A stretch of 64,000 nt of DNA from Burkholderia sp. GAS332 (GTDB taxonomy: Bacteria > Pseudomonadota > Gammaproteobacteria > Burkholderiales > Burkholderiaceae): positions 1,426,001 to 1,490,000 of the forward strand of contig FSRV01000001.1 of NCBI GenBank assembly GCA_900142905.1, read 5' to 3'. How positions within the stretch are numbered: position 1 is the stretch's first letter; each line of letters starts with the position of its first letter. Shown piece after piece: positions 17,287 through 27,229 of this stretch. The position numbers were made by a program, and so were the translations under genes. The notes beneath the pieces are model-generated. The model did no database searches, was not told the DNA's origin, and saw only the letters and a program-made list of their open reading frames with translations.

Positions 17287-18165
17287 ATGTTCACAGATTT
17301 CACCGACGCGTCGACCCACGTCGACGGCATCCAGATCCACGCGATCCGCGGCGGCAGTGGCCCGGCTTTACTGCTGCTGCACGGCCATCCACAGACCCAT
17401 GCGATCTGGCACAAAGTCGCGCCCACGCTGGCACGGCACTTCACGGTCATTGCCGCGGATCTGCGTGGCTACGGCGACAGCGGCAAACCGCAAGGCGCGC
17501 CCGACCACAGCACCTATTCGAAACGCCGCATGGCCGCGGATCAGGTGTCGTTGATGCGCGCCCAAGGCATCACGCAATTTGCCGTTGTCGGTCACGATCG
17601 CGGTGGGCGCGTTGCCGCTCGCATGGCGCTCGATCATCCGCAAGCGGTGACGAAGCTGGTCACACTGGACGTCGCACCGACACTCGCCATGTACGAGAAA
17701 ACTTCGTTCGAGTTCGCGCGCGCTTACTGGCATTGGTTCTTCCTCGTGCGTCCCGCGCCGTTTCCCGAGACGCTGATCCGTGCGGACCCCGATCTCTATC
17801 TGAAGCAGACGATCGGCGCACGCAGCGCCGGGCTCGCGCCGTTCACCGCTGCCGCCTACGCCGAGTATTTGCGTTGTCTGTCAGACCCGGCCACCGCACA
17901 CGGCATCTGCGAGGACTACCGCGCGAGCATCACGATCGACCTCGATCACGACCGTGCCTCGCTCGCCGAAGGGCAGAAGATCGCGTGCGATTTCCTCGCG
18001 TTGTGGGGCGCGCATGGCGTGATCGAACAATGCTTCGAGCCGCTCGCCGAATGGCGGCAGTGGTCGGCGCACGTGAGCGGCGAGGCATTGCCGTGTGGCC
18101 ATTACATTCCCGAGGAAGCGCCCGAGTTGTTGCTCGACCGCGCCTTGCCGTTCCTGCAGTCCTAG
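17287..18165 (+). CDS. Alpha/beta hydrolase of the fluoroacetate/haloacetate dehalogenase type
   Basis: A 292-residue alpha/beta hydrolase resembling Delftia haloacetate dehalogenase H-1. All residues of fluoroacetate dehalogenases can be placed: nucleophile Asp104 with Arg105 and Arg108 for the carboxylate (HDRGGR), Asp128, the halide pocket His149-Trp150 (YWHWF) and Tyr211 (EDYRAS), and His272 (CGHYI). Asp as nucleophile distinguishes it from Ser esterases. A GGGAGG site precedes the ATG. It is 17 bases upstream of a leuC paralogue, so the natural substrate may be a larger 2-halo acid or another carboxylic acid. The fold and residues are seen; defluorination is inferred. Confidence 0.85.
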   Translation: MFTDFTDASTHVDGIQIHAIRGGSGPALLLLHGHPQTHAIWHKVAPTLARHFTVIAADLRGYGDSGKPQGAPDHSTYSKRRMAADQVSLMRAQGITQFAVVGHDRGGRVAARMALDHPQAVTKLVTLDVAPTLAMYEKTSFEFARAYWHWFFLVRPAPFPETLIRADPDLYLKQTIGARSAGLAPFTAAAYAEYLRCLSDPATAHGICEDYRASITIDLDHDRASLAEGQKIACDFLALWGAHGVIEQCFEPLAEWRQWSAHVSGEALPCGHYIPEEAPELLLDRALPFLQS

Positions 18166-18182
18166 CCGCCGGTCGACCCATC

Positions 18183-19601
18183 ATGTCAAAACGAACCCTT
18201 TACCAGAAGCTCGTCGATTCGCACGTCGTCACGCGCATCGACGCACAAAACGTGCTGCTGTACGTCGATCTGCATCTGATGAACGAATACACCAGCCCGC
18301 AGGCGTTCAGCGCACTCGCGGCCAAAGCGCGGCCGGTGCGTCGTCCGCGGCAGCAACTGGCGGTGGTCAGCCACATCATTCCAACGCATGCGGAATCGCC
18401 GCGCGTGATTCGCGATGCCGCGTCGCTGTTGCAGGCCAATAATCTCGCGCGCAACTGCGAACAGGCGGGTATCGAACTGTACGCGGCGAACGATCCGCTG
18501 CAAGGCATCGAACATATCGTCGCGCCCGAACGCGGCCTGATTCGCCCGGGGATGGTCGTGCTGTGCGGCGATAGTCACACCACCACGTACGGTGCGCTCG
18601 GCGCATTGGGTTTCGGCATCGGCACCTCGGAGGTCGAGCACGTGCTTGCCACGCAAACGCTGGTCTATCGCGTCGCGCAAACCATGCGCATCACGATCGA
18701 CGGGGCGTTGCCGTATGGCACATCCTCAAAGGATGTGATCCTGTGGATCATCAGCCGCATCGGTGCACAGGGTGCGCGTGGTTATGCGGTGGAGTTCGCA
18801 GGCTCGACGATTGCGTCGCTGTCCGCTGAAGCACGCATGACCTTATGCAACATGACCGTCGAAGCCGGCGCGCGAGCCGCGCTGATCGCACCCGACGCGA
18901 CCACGTTCGATTACGTCCGCGCGCACGTCACATCTCTGGACGATGCCGCGTGGGCTGCTGCCATGAACGACTGGCGCGAACTGAAATCCGACGCCGGCGC
19001 GGCCTTCGATGTCGAGCATCACTTCGATGCGCACGATATCGCGCCGTTCGTCACATGGGGCACGAGCCCCGATCAGGCGATTGCAGTCGATCAGCGCATT
19101 CCCAGCGCCGCTGCGCAAAAGACACCGGAAGCCGTCGCGGCGCTCCGACGCGCGCTCGACTACATCGGGCTCGATGCGGACCAGCCGATTGCGGGCACAC
19201 CGATCGACCGCGTGTTCATCGGCTCGTGCACCAACGGGCGTATCGAGGATTTGCGCATCGTCGCCGCTATCGTGCGCGGGCGCCACGTTGCGCAAGGCGT
19301 GCGCGCGATGGTCGTGCCGGGCTCGGGCACTGTGCGCCGCGAGGCTGAGGCTGAGGGCATCGCCGCGATACTGCGCGATGCCGGTTTCGAATGGCGCGAG
19401 CCGGGCTGTTCAATGTGTCTCGCGATGAACGACGATTTTCTCGCGGTGGGTGAGCGCTGCGCATCCACGACCAACCGTAACTTCGAAGGACGGCAGGGGC
19501 GCGGCGGCCGCACGCACCTGATGAGCCCCGCGATGGCCGCCGCCGCTGCACTCACCGGGCGCATCACCGACGTCCGCACGCTGGAGACACAATCATGCTA
19601 A
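18183..19601 (+). CDS. 3-isopropylmalate dehydratase large subunit-like protein (LeuC paralogue)
   Basis: Aconitase-family large subunit, 472 residues. It should hold a [4Fe-4S] cluster: the three ligand cysteines occur in GSCTNGRIEDLR and GCSMCLAMN. The active-site region CGDSHTTTYGALGALGFGIGTSEVEHV is intact. Near the N-terminus SHIIPTHAESP replaces the usual DHNVPT of biosynthetic LeuC, suggesting a different substrate. The start is the ATG at 18183; the open frame continues upstream through the hydrolase gene only by chance. It overlaps leuD by 7 bases. With the dehalogenase-type hydrolase and DctA it looks catabolic (a 2- or 3-hydroxydiacid isomerase), not leucine synthesis. Confidence 0.9.
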   Translation: MSKRTLYQKLVDSHVVTRIDAQNVLLYVDLHLMNEYTSPQAFSALAAKARPVRRPRQQLAVVSHIIPTHAESPRVIRDAASLLQANNLARNCEQAGIELYAANDPLQGIEHIVAPERGLIRPGMVVLCGDSHTTTYGALGALGFGIGTSEVEHVLATQTLVYRVAQTMRITIDGALPYGTSSKDVILWIISRIGAQGARGYAVEFAGSTIASLSAEARMTLCNMTVEAGARAALIAPDATTFDYVRAHVTSLDDAAWAAAMNDWRELKSDAGAAFDVEHHFDAHDIAPFVTWGTSPDQAIAVDQRIPSAAAQKTPEAVAALRRALDYIGLDADQPIAGTPIDRVFIGSCTNGRIEDLRIVAAIVRGRHVAQGVRAMVVPGSGTVRREAEAEGIAAILRDAGFEWREPGCSMCLAMNDDFLAVGERCASTTNRNFEGRQGRGGRTHLMSPAMAAAAALTGRITDVRTLETQSC

Positions 19602-20212
19602 CGAGACTCACTGACATCGACGGAATTGCCGCGCCATTGCCGATTGAAAACCTCGATACCGATCAGATCATGCCGAAGCAGTTTCTTCGGATCATCGACA
19701 AGGCCGGACTGAGTGAGGGCTTGCTGTACGACTTGCGTGTCGACGCAGAAGGCGAGCCGCGCCCTGATTGCGTGCTGAATCAGGCGGCGTATCGCGGCGC
19801 GCGCATCCTGATCGGCGGCTCGAATTTCGGCTGCGGTTCGAGTCGTGAGCATGCCGTGTGGGGGCTTCAGCAATTCGGTTTCGAAGCGGTGATCGCGCCG
19901 AGCTTCGCCGAGATTTTCTATTCGAACGCGATGAATAACCGTTTGCTGCTGGTGCAACTGGAGCGCGAAGCAGTCGACGCCTTACTGCATGACGCTGCGA
20001 CACAACCGGCTGCGCCGCTGCATATCGACATCGAACAGCAAACGGTGACGACCGCCGGCGGTCGCGTGTTCACGTTCCCGCTCGGCGCACGTCACAAACA
20101 GATGGTGATTGAAGGCATGGACACCATCGACCTCACGCTCGCTTCACTGCACGACATTGAAGCGTTCGAGCGGGCCCATCTCGCACGGCATAGCTGGGCC
20201 GCCGTGCTGTAA
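19595..20212 (+). CDS. 3-isopropylmalate dehydratase small subunit-like protein (LeuD paralogue)
   Basis: The swivelling small subunit (205 residues) partnering the LeuC-like protein. It has the typical start GIAAPLPIENLDTDQIMPKQFLR and the substrate-specificity loop GSNFGCGSSREHAVWGLQQFGF. The start overlaps the leuC stop, implying translational coupling. The length is normal for proteobacterial LeuD. There is no leuB or leuA in the cluster, and a dicarboxylate transporter follows, which supports a specialised isomerase. Confidence 0.92.
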   Translation: MLTRLTDIDGIAAPLPIENLDTDQIMPKQFLRIIDKAGLSEGLLYDLRVDAEGEPRPDCVLNQAAYRGARILIGGSNFGCGSSREHAVWGLQQFGFEAVIAPSFAEIFYSNAMNNRLLLVQLEREAVDALLHDAATQPAAPLHIDIEQQTVTTAGGRVFTFPLGARHKQMVIEGMDTIDLTLASLHDIEAFERAHLARHSWAAVL

Positions 20213-20314
20213 ATCCCCTGGCGGTGCGTGTGCCGCCATTCAACCGAAACGCGCGTGACGATTTCCCCGCCAGAAGGGAAGGGACGCGCTTTGCCTTTAA
20301 AAAATGGAGGAGAC

Positions 20315-21655
20315 ATGAAGCGCAAACCACTCTATAAGGTGCTGTACGTTCAGGTGATCGTGGCGATTGTTATCGGTGTGCTCGTGGGCCATTTCCTGCC
20401 TGCGGATGCCGTGGCGATGAAACCGCTTGGCGATGCCTTCATCAAACTCGTGCGCATGATCATCAGCCCGGTGATTTTCTGCACTGTCGTGACTGGCATC
20501 GCCAGCATGCACGACATGCGCAAGGTCGGCCGCGTGGGTGGCAAAGCGCTGCTGTATTTCGAAGTGGTATCGACACTCGCGCTTGGCATCGGATTGCTGG
20601 CCGCGCACGTGCTGAAACCCGGCGCTGGCTTTAACGTGGATCCCGCCACACTCGACGCCGGCGCTGTATCCAGTTACGCCGCGCAGGCCGCGCATGGCGA
20701 AGGGCTCGCGGGTTTCTTCATGCACATCATCCCGGAGACGTTTGTCGGTGCGTTCACGCAGGGCGATATTCTGCCGGTGCTGCTGATTGCCATGCTGTTC
20801 GGCACCGCGCTGGCGGTGATGGGTGAAACCGCGAGGCCGGTCATCGGTTTCATCGAACTGCTGTCGAAAACTTTCTTCCGCATGGTGCGCATGATTACGA
20901 GCCTCGCGCCGATTGGTGCGTTCGGCGCCATTGCGTTCACGATCGGCAAATATGGCATTGTCTCTTTGCTGCCGATGATGAAACTGATTGGCACGTTCTA
21001 TCTCACTGCGTTCCTGTTCGTCTCGTGCGGCCTCGGCCTGATTGCGAGAGCATGCGGCTTTAGCTTGTGGCGCTTTGTCGTGTACATCAAGGACGAACTG
21101 CTGATCGTGCTTGGTACGTCGACATCTGAAGCGGCCTTACCGCAGTTGATGGAAAAACTCGAACGGCTCGGATGCGCTCGGGGGATCGTCGGACTGGTCG
21201 TGCCGACGGGTTATTCGTTCAATCTCGACGGCACCAACATCTACATGACGCTCGCGGTGCTATTTCTCGCCCAGGCCACCAACACCCATTTGACGATTGT
21301 TCAGGAGATCACGTTGCTGGCGGTGACGATGCTGACGTCGAAGGGCTCGACCGGCGTTACGGGGGCGGGGTTCATCACGTTGGCCGCGAGTCTCTCGGTC
21401 GTACCGACTGTGCCGGTGACGGCGATGGTACTGATTCTCGGCATCGACCGTTTCATGTCCGAGTGCCGCGCGCTGACCAATACGATGGGTAACGGCGTGG
21501 CGTCGATCGTGATTGCTGCGTGGGAGAAGGAACTGGATCGGGACAAGCTCAAGGCGGCGTTGGCGAGGCCTGTCGCCACGTCTGGCGCAGTCGCCGCGGA
21601 GGAGGCGGCCGTCGTGGATCGCTTGCCCGAACGTGAAGCGCAGCGCTCGACCTGA
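20315..21655 (+). CDS. C4-dicarboxylate transporter, DctA family
   Basis: Sodium/proton-dicarboxylate symporter of the DAACS family, 446 residues and multi-spanning. Family motifs are present: [15 protein letters not shown] in the N-terminal half, [21 protein letters not shown] for the HP1 hairpin, [22 protein letters not shown] for TM7, and [19 protein letters not shown] for HP2. The ATG at 20315 follows a strong GGAGGAG site; the frame opens earlier but was trimmed. It is 102 bases after leuD, probably the last gene of this unit. It would import the C4/C5 diacid substrate or a product of the LeuCD-like enzyme. Confidence 0.93.
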   Translation: MKRKPLYKVLYVQVIVAIVIGVLVGHFLPADAVAMKPLGDAFIKLVRMIISPVIFCTVVTGIASMHDMRKVGRVGGKALLYFEVVSTLALGIGLLAAHVLKPGAGFNVDPATLDAGAVSSYAAQAAHGEGLAGFFMHIIPETFVGAFTQGDILPVLLIAMLFGTALAVMGETARPVIGFIELLSKTFFRMVRMITSLAPIGAFGAIAFTIGKYGIVSLLPMMKLIGTFYLTAFLFVSCGLGLIARACGFSLWRFVVYIKDELLIVLGTSTSEAALPQLMEKLERLGCARGIVGLVVPTGYSFNLDGTNIYMTLAVLFLAQATNTHLTIVQEITLLAVTMLTSKGSTGVTGAGFITLAASLSVVPTVPVTAMVLILGIDRFMSECRALTNTMGNGVASIVIAAWEKELDRDKLKAALARPVATSGAVAAEEAAVVDRLPEREAQRST

Positions 21656-22492
21656 CTAAGCCGCTGTGGCCGCCTCATGGCCATGCACGAGCGACAGCAA
21701 CTCGCGGCGCGAGCTCACGCCAAGCTTCGCGAACGCGCGCTTGGCGTATGTTTCGACCGTCGATTCCTTGACCCCCATCGCTTGCGCAATCGATACGGTC
21801 GTCATGCCCTTGACGAAGGCCGAGCAAACACTCGTCTCCCTCGACGACAGCAAGATTGAACGTCGCGTCAGATACGCCTGCAACACGTCGGCGGGCGCGA
21901 TCTTGTTGACGTTGTCGTCGAGAGGCACACCGACCATCCGCGTATGCAGTTCCGCCAGCGGCAACAGCACCTGGCCGAGATGCTTGAGCACGCTCAATTC
22001 GTAGAGCGAGAACGCCGGCAGTCGTCGCGCGCGGCATACTGACAGCGAATAGGCGATGCCGTTAGACGGCCGCACCACGACGCATTCGTCGTGAATATTG
22101 GCGACGTCGTAAATGAGGCAGCGCAACTCGGTATCTTCAATCGTCTGTGCCGAACGGTGAATCAATTCGCCGTGCGGGGCATCGGAAACACGGTCGTTGA
22201 GCGGATCGCGGTCCGCGAAACTGCCGAAGTACTTCTCCATCGTCCGCTGCAAGTTTTCGTGGTCGGGCGCATAGCTGCCGATCCACTCGATGCGTCGGGC
22301 GCGCGTGTCCCGTGGCGTGACACGTGCGCGTTGCAGATGCAACGAATCGCAATCGACGAATTGCTTCACGCAATCGAACAGTTGCCCCAGAAAGCGCGAC
22401 GACCCGGCCGAATCGACCACCGGACCCAAGGCGTTCGACAACGCGGCCAATTGCCCGACGGACAGCGGCGTGATGGAGGGAGAAGCGTTCAT
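21656..22492 (-). CDS. LuxR-family transcriptional regulator
   Basis: A 278-residue protein with a C-terminal LuxR/GerE helix-turn-helix (about 205-265: LSSRETSVCSAFVKGMTTVSIAQAMGVKESTVETYAKRAFAKLGV). The N-terminal about 200 residues show no receiver aspartate or clear autoinducer-binding motif and are unrecognised. Its stop codon abuts the dctA stop, so the two are exactly convergent. It is divergent from the PotF-like gene at 22730 and so may regulate either side. Confidence 0.88.
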   Translation of the reverse strand: MNASPSITPLSVGQLAALSNALGPVVDSAGSSRFLGQLFDCVKQFVDCDSLHLQRARVTPRDTRARRIEWIGSYAPDHENLQRTMEKYFGSFADRDPLNDRVSDAPHGELIHRSAQTIEDTELRCLIYDVANIHDECVVVRPSNGIAYSLSVCRARRLPAFSLYELSVLKHLGQVLLPLAELHTRMVGVPLDDNVNKIAPADVLQAYLTRRSILLSSRETSVCSAFVKGMTTVSIAQAMGVKESTVETYAKRAFAKLGVSSRRELLSLVHGHEAATAA

Positions 22493-22729
22493 GAGCTGAT
22501 ATTTTCAACGGAGGGCCGCGGCAGCCTTCACTGATAACACGAAAAAATCAGCGCGCCCACTGCGGCTTACCCATCCATCCAGGCGTTCCAACCGCCGGGA
22601 CGCTGAAAGACCAGGGGCCGGACGTTTATATCCGGCGTGTCCCCCCTAAGTCGGGACAGACGGCGCAATTTCGCCTCCCTAGACTCTGCCCATCGTTGCA
22701 TCATCATGAACCGGGGATGGAGGTCGAGG

Positions 22730-23839
22730 ATGGAAATCAGCAGGTGGAGTAAGAGACTGGCGTGGCCGATGCGAGCGCTATCGGTATGTTTGCTGAGCGC
22801 GGCGGCGCATGCGGACCCGGCGGTCGTGAACGTCTACAACTGGGGCAATTCGATCGGTAAGGATACGGTCGCCAACTTCGAGAATGCGACCGGTATCCAC
22901 GTCGTGTATCAGGAGTTCGACAGCAATGAGACCTTGCAGGCCAAACTGCTCTCCGGCAGTTCCGGCTACGACGTGGTGGTACCGTCGGACGCGTTCTGGG
23001 CGAAGCAATTGGCGGCCGGCATCTACCAGCCGCTCGATAAAACGAAGCTGCCCAACTATGCACTGCTCGACCCCAAGCTGATGGCGCTGCTCGCCGCCGA
23101 CGATCCTGGGCATCAATACGGCGTGCCATGGAGTTGGGGGACGGACGGGTTCGGCATCAACGTCGAGAAAGTGCAGGCCGCGCTTGGCAAGGACGCCAAG
23201 CTCGACGGCCTCGATCTGCTGTTCGATCCGAAGAACGCGGCAAAGCTCAAAAGCTGCGGCATTTCGTTGATCGATTCACCGCGCGATGTGTTCGGCAGCG
23301 TGTTGCTGTACATGAAGCGCGACCCGAATAGCGCCAATCCCAAGGACTACCAGGATGCGATGACCGTGTTGAAGGGTATTCGCCCGTATATCGCGCAGTT
23401 CAGCACCGGCAGCTATATCAGTGACCTCGCGAACGGCGATATCTGTCTCGCGCTCGGCTGGTCGGGCGACGTGAATACGGCGCGACGTTCGGCGCTGGAT
23501 GCGCACCGCGCCTATCACATTAAATACATTCTGCCGAACGAAGGCGGCCCGATCTGGTTCGACGTGATGGCCGTGCCGAAGGATGCGCCGCATCCCGATG
23601 CCGCGCTGAAGTGGGTCAACTTCGTGCTGTCCGAGCAGGAGAGCGCGAACCTGACCAACGACACCTCCTATCCCACCGCGGTCGCCAGCGCGTCGAAACT
23701 GGTGCATGCGGACGTGCTGGCTGACCCGGCGGTGTTCCCGTCACCGGCCGACTTCAACAAGCTGTTCGCGGTCAAACCGTTGCCGACCGAGATCAACCGG
23801 CTCGTGACGCGTCTGTGGCAACAGTACAAGACGGACTAG
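22730..23839 (+). CDS. Putrescine/spermidine-type periplasmic binding protein (PotF-like)
   Basis: Periplasmic polyamine-type solute-binding protein, 369 residues, the same length as E. coli PotF. The signal peptide is at about 1-30 (RALSVCLLSAAAHA) and the mature part starts DPAVVNVYNWGNSIGKDTVANFENATGIHVVYQEFDSN. The ligand-pocket segments SYISDLANGDICLALGWSGDV and the C-terminal EINRLVTRLWQQYKT are typical. The ATG at 22730 has GGAGG about ten bases upstream. No ABC permease or ATPase gene is next to it, so it must use distant components or sense rather than transport. Confidence 0.9.
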   Translation: MEISRWSKRLAWPMRALSVCLLSAAAHADPAVVNVYNWGNSIGKDTVANFENATGIHVVYQEFDSNETLQAKLLSGSSGYDVVVPSDAFWAKQLAAGIYQPLDKTKLPNYALLDPKLMALLAADDPGHQYGVPWSWGTDGFGINVEKVQAALGKDAKLDGLDLLFDPKNAAKLKSCGISLIDSPRDVFGSVLLYMKRDPNSANPKDYQDAMTVLKGIRPYIAQFSTGSYISDLANGDICLALGWSGDVNTARRSALDAHRAYHIKYILPNEGGPIWFDVMAVPKDAPHPDAALKWVNFVLSEQESANLTNDTSYPTAVASASKLVHADVLADPAVFPSPADFNKLFAVKPLPTEINRLVTRLWQQYKTD

Positions 23840-24005
23840 TGGCCTGAACGGGTTATCCAACGAAGCCGCGCAACTGGGTGACATCACTGCACCTGCGACG
23901 TAACTGAGTTTCGCAGCCACCTCACGCTCCTACAACACGCACGCTTTCCGCCGCCGCGTCTCGCGACGCGGTGCGGATCAACACGTCCATTCGACGTCTT
24001 CCATC

Positions 24006-25571
24006 ATGAAACTGAAAGTCATTGTTCTCGTGAGCGCGCTCGCGTTCCAGTTGACTGCCCTTGCTGCCCAGACCGACGCCGCCGCGCGTCCGTCTGTTGC
24101 CGCGCAACTCGATGCATTGCAGGCGCAAATCACCTCACTGCAAGCGGAGATTCATAGCCTGCAGGCTCAAGCTAAGGTTAATAAGGCAACGCCGCAGGTA
24201 GTGGCGGCCGCATCTGCCCCGGCGTCTGCCGCGGCTTCCGCTTCCGCTTCCGCGCAGGACGCCGCAGCATTGGCGCGCGATTTCCAGGCGATGCATGAGC
24301 AGGTCAACAATCTCACGCTGAAAACAGACTCACTCGAAGATGCGGCCACCACCGGCCCGCTCGCCGGCCTGAGCGTGACCGGCTATATCGACCCCTTGTA
24401 TCTGTACAACCGCGCGAAGGGTTCCGGGGGCTTCCAGTTCGTCAATCACGATCCGGGCGTGTACGACTACTTCGAAAGCCAGATCGGCGACGTCTACATC
24501 GACATCAAGAAGACCTTCGGCGTCGGCCCGCTCGCGCCTGCCGCGGAGATCGTGATCCAGCCCAATCGCGGCGTGGGTTCGACCTTGAGCAGCGGTCACG
24601 GCAGCGTCGGCAACAACATTCTGACGCAGGCCGATGTGACCGTGCCGCTCGACTCGCTGACCACTTTCACGGCGGGCCTGTTGCAAAGCCCGATTGGCTA
24701 CGAGCCACTGCCGTCGAATCAGATGCTGACGCTGACGCACAACCTGCTGTACGACTTCAGCGAGCCGGCGGGCATGGTCGGCATTGGCCTGAAGGGTAAC
24801 AACGCGATCTTCACGCATTTCTGGCAGGTGTACATCGCGAACGAACAGTTGCGCACATCGGGGGCTGTCGTCAACGGCCCCAACAACACCTCGCAGAGCA
24901 ACTGGGTGCCGTCGCTTACCGCGCGCTTCGACGATGCACTGTCGACGGCGCTCGACATAGGCGTGGCCGGCATGATTGGCCGCTCGACGCTGTTTTCGCC
25001 GTGCGCGAATCCGGGTGGCTACGGTTACCAATGCAATGCCTCGACGCCGTTCGGCATGATGCGTTACGTCGAAACCGATCTGACCTACACGCGCGACAAG
25101 CTGCAACTGAACGCACAACTCGACTATGGCGAACAGCAGAAGGGCGCCTACGACGGCGGTACGGCGCGCTGGTACGGCATTTCATTGCAGGGCCACAAGA
25201 AGTGGACCTCCACGTGGCTCGGCCATATGGGCGCGACGTTGCGGTTCGACTACCTGGACGACACCGCTAACGGCGGCGGTGCGCCGAACATTCTGTACGG
25301 CGTTTCCGGCGGCAATCCTTCGGTGAATGCGACAAGCGGATTCGGCATCGATCCCGCGTGCTTTTCCGCCTCGACGCGCAATGGCACCGAGTGCAAGGGC
25401 GCGACGCATTACGACATCACTGCCGATCTGCTGTTCTTCCCGACCCAGCAGATCACGCTCAAGTTCGAGTACCGGCACGATCAGGCTAACCATCCGGTGT
25501 TCCTGATGAACGACGGCACCTACTCACGCGCCAACGACATTCTGGCGACCCAGTTCATCTATTCATTCTGA
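24006..25571 (+). CDS. Outer-membrane beta-barrel protein, DUF3138-like
   Basis: A 521-residue exported protein. The signal peptide is at about 1-21 (MKLKVIVLVSALAFQLTALAA). A short coiled coil follows at about 30-58 (AQLDALQAQITSLQAEIHSLQAQ), then an Ala/Ser low-complexity linker, then a long region of alternating beta-strand-like sequence ending in the C-terminal Phe (FIYSF) that is typical for barrel assembly. Length and layout fit the beta-proteobacterial DUF3138 family as I recall it. It lies 8 bases upstream of the amidohydrolase gene, so it is probably the outer-membrane channel for that enzyme's substrate. Confidence 0.8.
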   Translation: MKLKVIVLVSALAFQLTALAAQTDAAARPSVAAQLDALQAQITSLQAEIHSLQAQAKVNKATPQVVAAASAPASAAASASASAQDAAALARDFQAMHEQVNNLTLKTDSLEDAATTGPLAGLSVTGYIDPLYLYNRAKGSGGFQFVNHDPGVYDYFESQIGDVYIDIKKTFGVGPLAPAAEIVIQPNRGVGSTLSSGHGSVGNNILTQADVTVPLDSLTTFTAGLLQSPIGYEPLPSNQMLTLTHNLLYDFSEPAGMVGIGLKGNNAIFTHFWQVYIANEQLRTSGAVVNGPNNTSQSNWVPSLTARFDDALSTALDIGVAGMIGRSTLFSPCANPGGYGYQCNASTPFGMMRYVETDLTYTRDKLQLNAQLDYGEQQKGAYDGGTARWYGISLQGHKKWTSTWLGHMGATLRFDYLDDTANGGGAPNILYGVSGGNPSVNATSGFGIDPACFSASTRNGTECKGATHYDITADLLFFPTQQITLKFEYRHDQANHPVFLMNDGTYSRANDILATQFIYSF

Positions 25572-25579
25572 CCACGACC

Positions 25580-27229
25580 ATGACTAACTTTTCACACGAC
25601 GCCGCCCGCGACGCGCTGCGCTACCGCAACTGCACCTTCGTCAACGGCGCGATCTACAGCGGCGGCGCGACCCCGACCTTTGCAGAGTGCCTCGCCGTAC
25701 GCGAGGGCATGATCGCTTACATCGGCACCCGCGCGGGATTGCCGCAAGCGCTACGCAATACGGAGGAAATCGACCTGCGTGGCCGCATGATCGTGCCTGG
25801 CTTCACGGATTCGCACGCGCATCCTGTCGAAGGTTTCCAACTGACCTGTGACGGCGATCTTGGCGACGCGCATTCATTCGACGCCATTGCGCACCAGGTC
25901 CGCGAATGCGCTGCATTGCATCCGCAACGCAGCTGGGTGATGGCGGGCAACGTTGCGCTTGAAGCGCTGGGCGAGCAACTCAACCGCGCATCGCTCGACA
26001 CGATGGTACGTGACCGTCCGCTGCTGCTGATTGGCCACGACGTGCATTCCGGCTGCCTGAACACTGCCGCATTACGCGCCCTCGGCGTGAGCGCGACGAC
26101 GCCGGACCCTGAAGGCGGCATTTACGAACGTGACGAGCACGGCGAGCCTACGGGCGTCGTCCATGAAGCTGCGCTATACGGACTTTTTCGCCACCTCCCG
26201 CAAATGGGCGCCGACGAATCGGCTCTTGCGTTACAGAAAGCGCAGCGCCAGGCCCACGAAAACGGCATCACCGGATGGTTCGAAGCGATGGTGGGGCAAC
26301 GTCTCGTCGATGCTTACGTGCGAGCACGAGACGCTGGCGAATTGAAGGCGAACGTGAGTTTGGGCTTACTGGTATCGCCGAACCTGTCGCTTGCACCGCA
26401 GATTGCAAAACTGATCGATTGGCGGCACCAGTACGACGGCGGCCGCGTACGGCTACATACGGCAAAGATCTTTATCGACGGCGTACTCGAGAGCCGCACG
26501 GGTGCGTTGTTGAGCAACTACGAGGACGCCGACCACAACGGCGCTGCGCATTGGGAACCTGCGCAACTGCGCGAGGCGGTATTTGCTGCGGACGCTGCCG
26601 GCTTCGACCTGCACTTCCACACGATTGGCGACCGCGCGGTGCGCATGGCATTAGATGCGCTCGAAGCGCTGAACCACGAACGCGGCCACCGCGACCGCCG
26701 CGCGCAGCTGGCGCATGTGCAACTGATCGACCCGCAGGACGTCCCGCGTTTTGCGCAGACCGGTGCGATCGCATCGATTCAGGCCGTATGGGGCAGTATC
26801 GCCCCGGACCTGCGGGACCTCTACACGCAATTACTGGGTGACCAGCGAATGAGTCGCCAATATGCATTTGGCGATTTGCATCGTCATGGGGCGATGTTAT
26901 CTGGCGGCTCAGACTGGCCGGTATCGACCCAAAACCCGCTGGTGGCGATAGAAACCGCGTTACGCCGCGCGAGGCCGGGCGACACCGACGACACGCCCTT
27001 CCTTCCCGAACAAAGCGTCGACCTTGCGACAATGATGCAGGCATACACGCACAATTCCGCCTACAGTTTGCGCTTCGACGACCGTGCGGGCCAACTGAGT
27101 GCTGGCCGACCGGCGTCGCTTGCGGTATTGAGTGGCGACCTACGCGAAGCGGCGCCGCATCAAATAGCGGAAGTGGCGACGACGATGACGCTGTTCGAGG
27201 GCGAGACGGTATACGGCAACCTTGATTAA
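25580..27229 (+). CDS. YtcJ-type amidohydrolase
   Basis: Metal-dependent amidohydrolase-3 family protein (549 residues). The metal-binding HxH motif is in GFTDSHAHPVEG at about 75, and later metal ligands are in LHFHTIGDRAV and the GSDWPV motif. The C-terminal composite domain ends with LFEGETVYGNL. It has no signal peptide, so it is cytosolic or peripheral. It follows the DUF3138-like gene by 8 bases. Family members hydrolyse N-substituted amides, formamides or carbamates; the substrate is not predictable. Context with PotF suggests an N-acyl amine or amino compound, which is inference. Confidence 0.88.
   Translation: MTNFSHDAARDALRYRNCTFVNGAIYSGGATPTFAECLAVREGMIAYIGTRAGLPQALRNTEEIDLRGRMIVPGFTDSHAHPVEGFQLTCDGDLGDAHSFDAIAHQVRECAALHPQRSWVMAGNVALEALGEQLNRASLDTMVRDRPLLLIGHDVHSGCLNTAALRALGVSATTPDPEGGIYERDEHGEPTGVVHEAALYGLFRHLPQMGADESALALQKAQRQAHENGITGWFEAMVGQRLVDAYVRARDAGELKANVSLGLLVSPNLSLAPQIAKLIDWRHQYDGGRVRLHTAKIFIDGVLESRTGALLSNYEDADHNGAAHWEPAQLREAVFAADAAGFDLHFHTIGDRAVRMALDALEALNHERGHRDRRAQLAHVQLIDPQDVPRFAQTGAIASIQAVWGSIAPDLRDLYTQLLGDQRMSRQYAFGDLHRHGAMLSGGSDWPVSTQNPLVAIETALRRARPGDTDDTPFLPEQSVDLATMMQAYTHNSAYSLRFDDRAGQLSAGRPASLAVLSGDLREAAPHQIAEVATTMTLFEGETVYGNLD

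Noticed and set aside
17241..18182. Upstream extension of the LeuC-like reading frame through the hydrolase gene, giving a 786-residue protein
   Set aside because: The extension is Arg/His-rich shadow sequence in another frame of a clearly real hydrolase; LeuC homology begins at MSKRTLYQ (18183).
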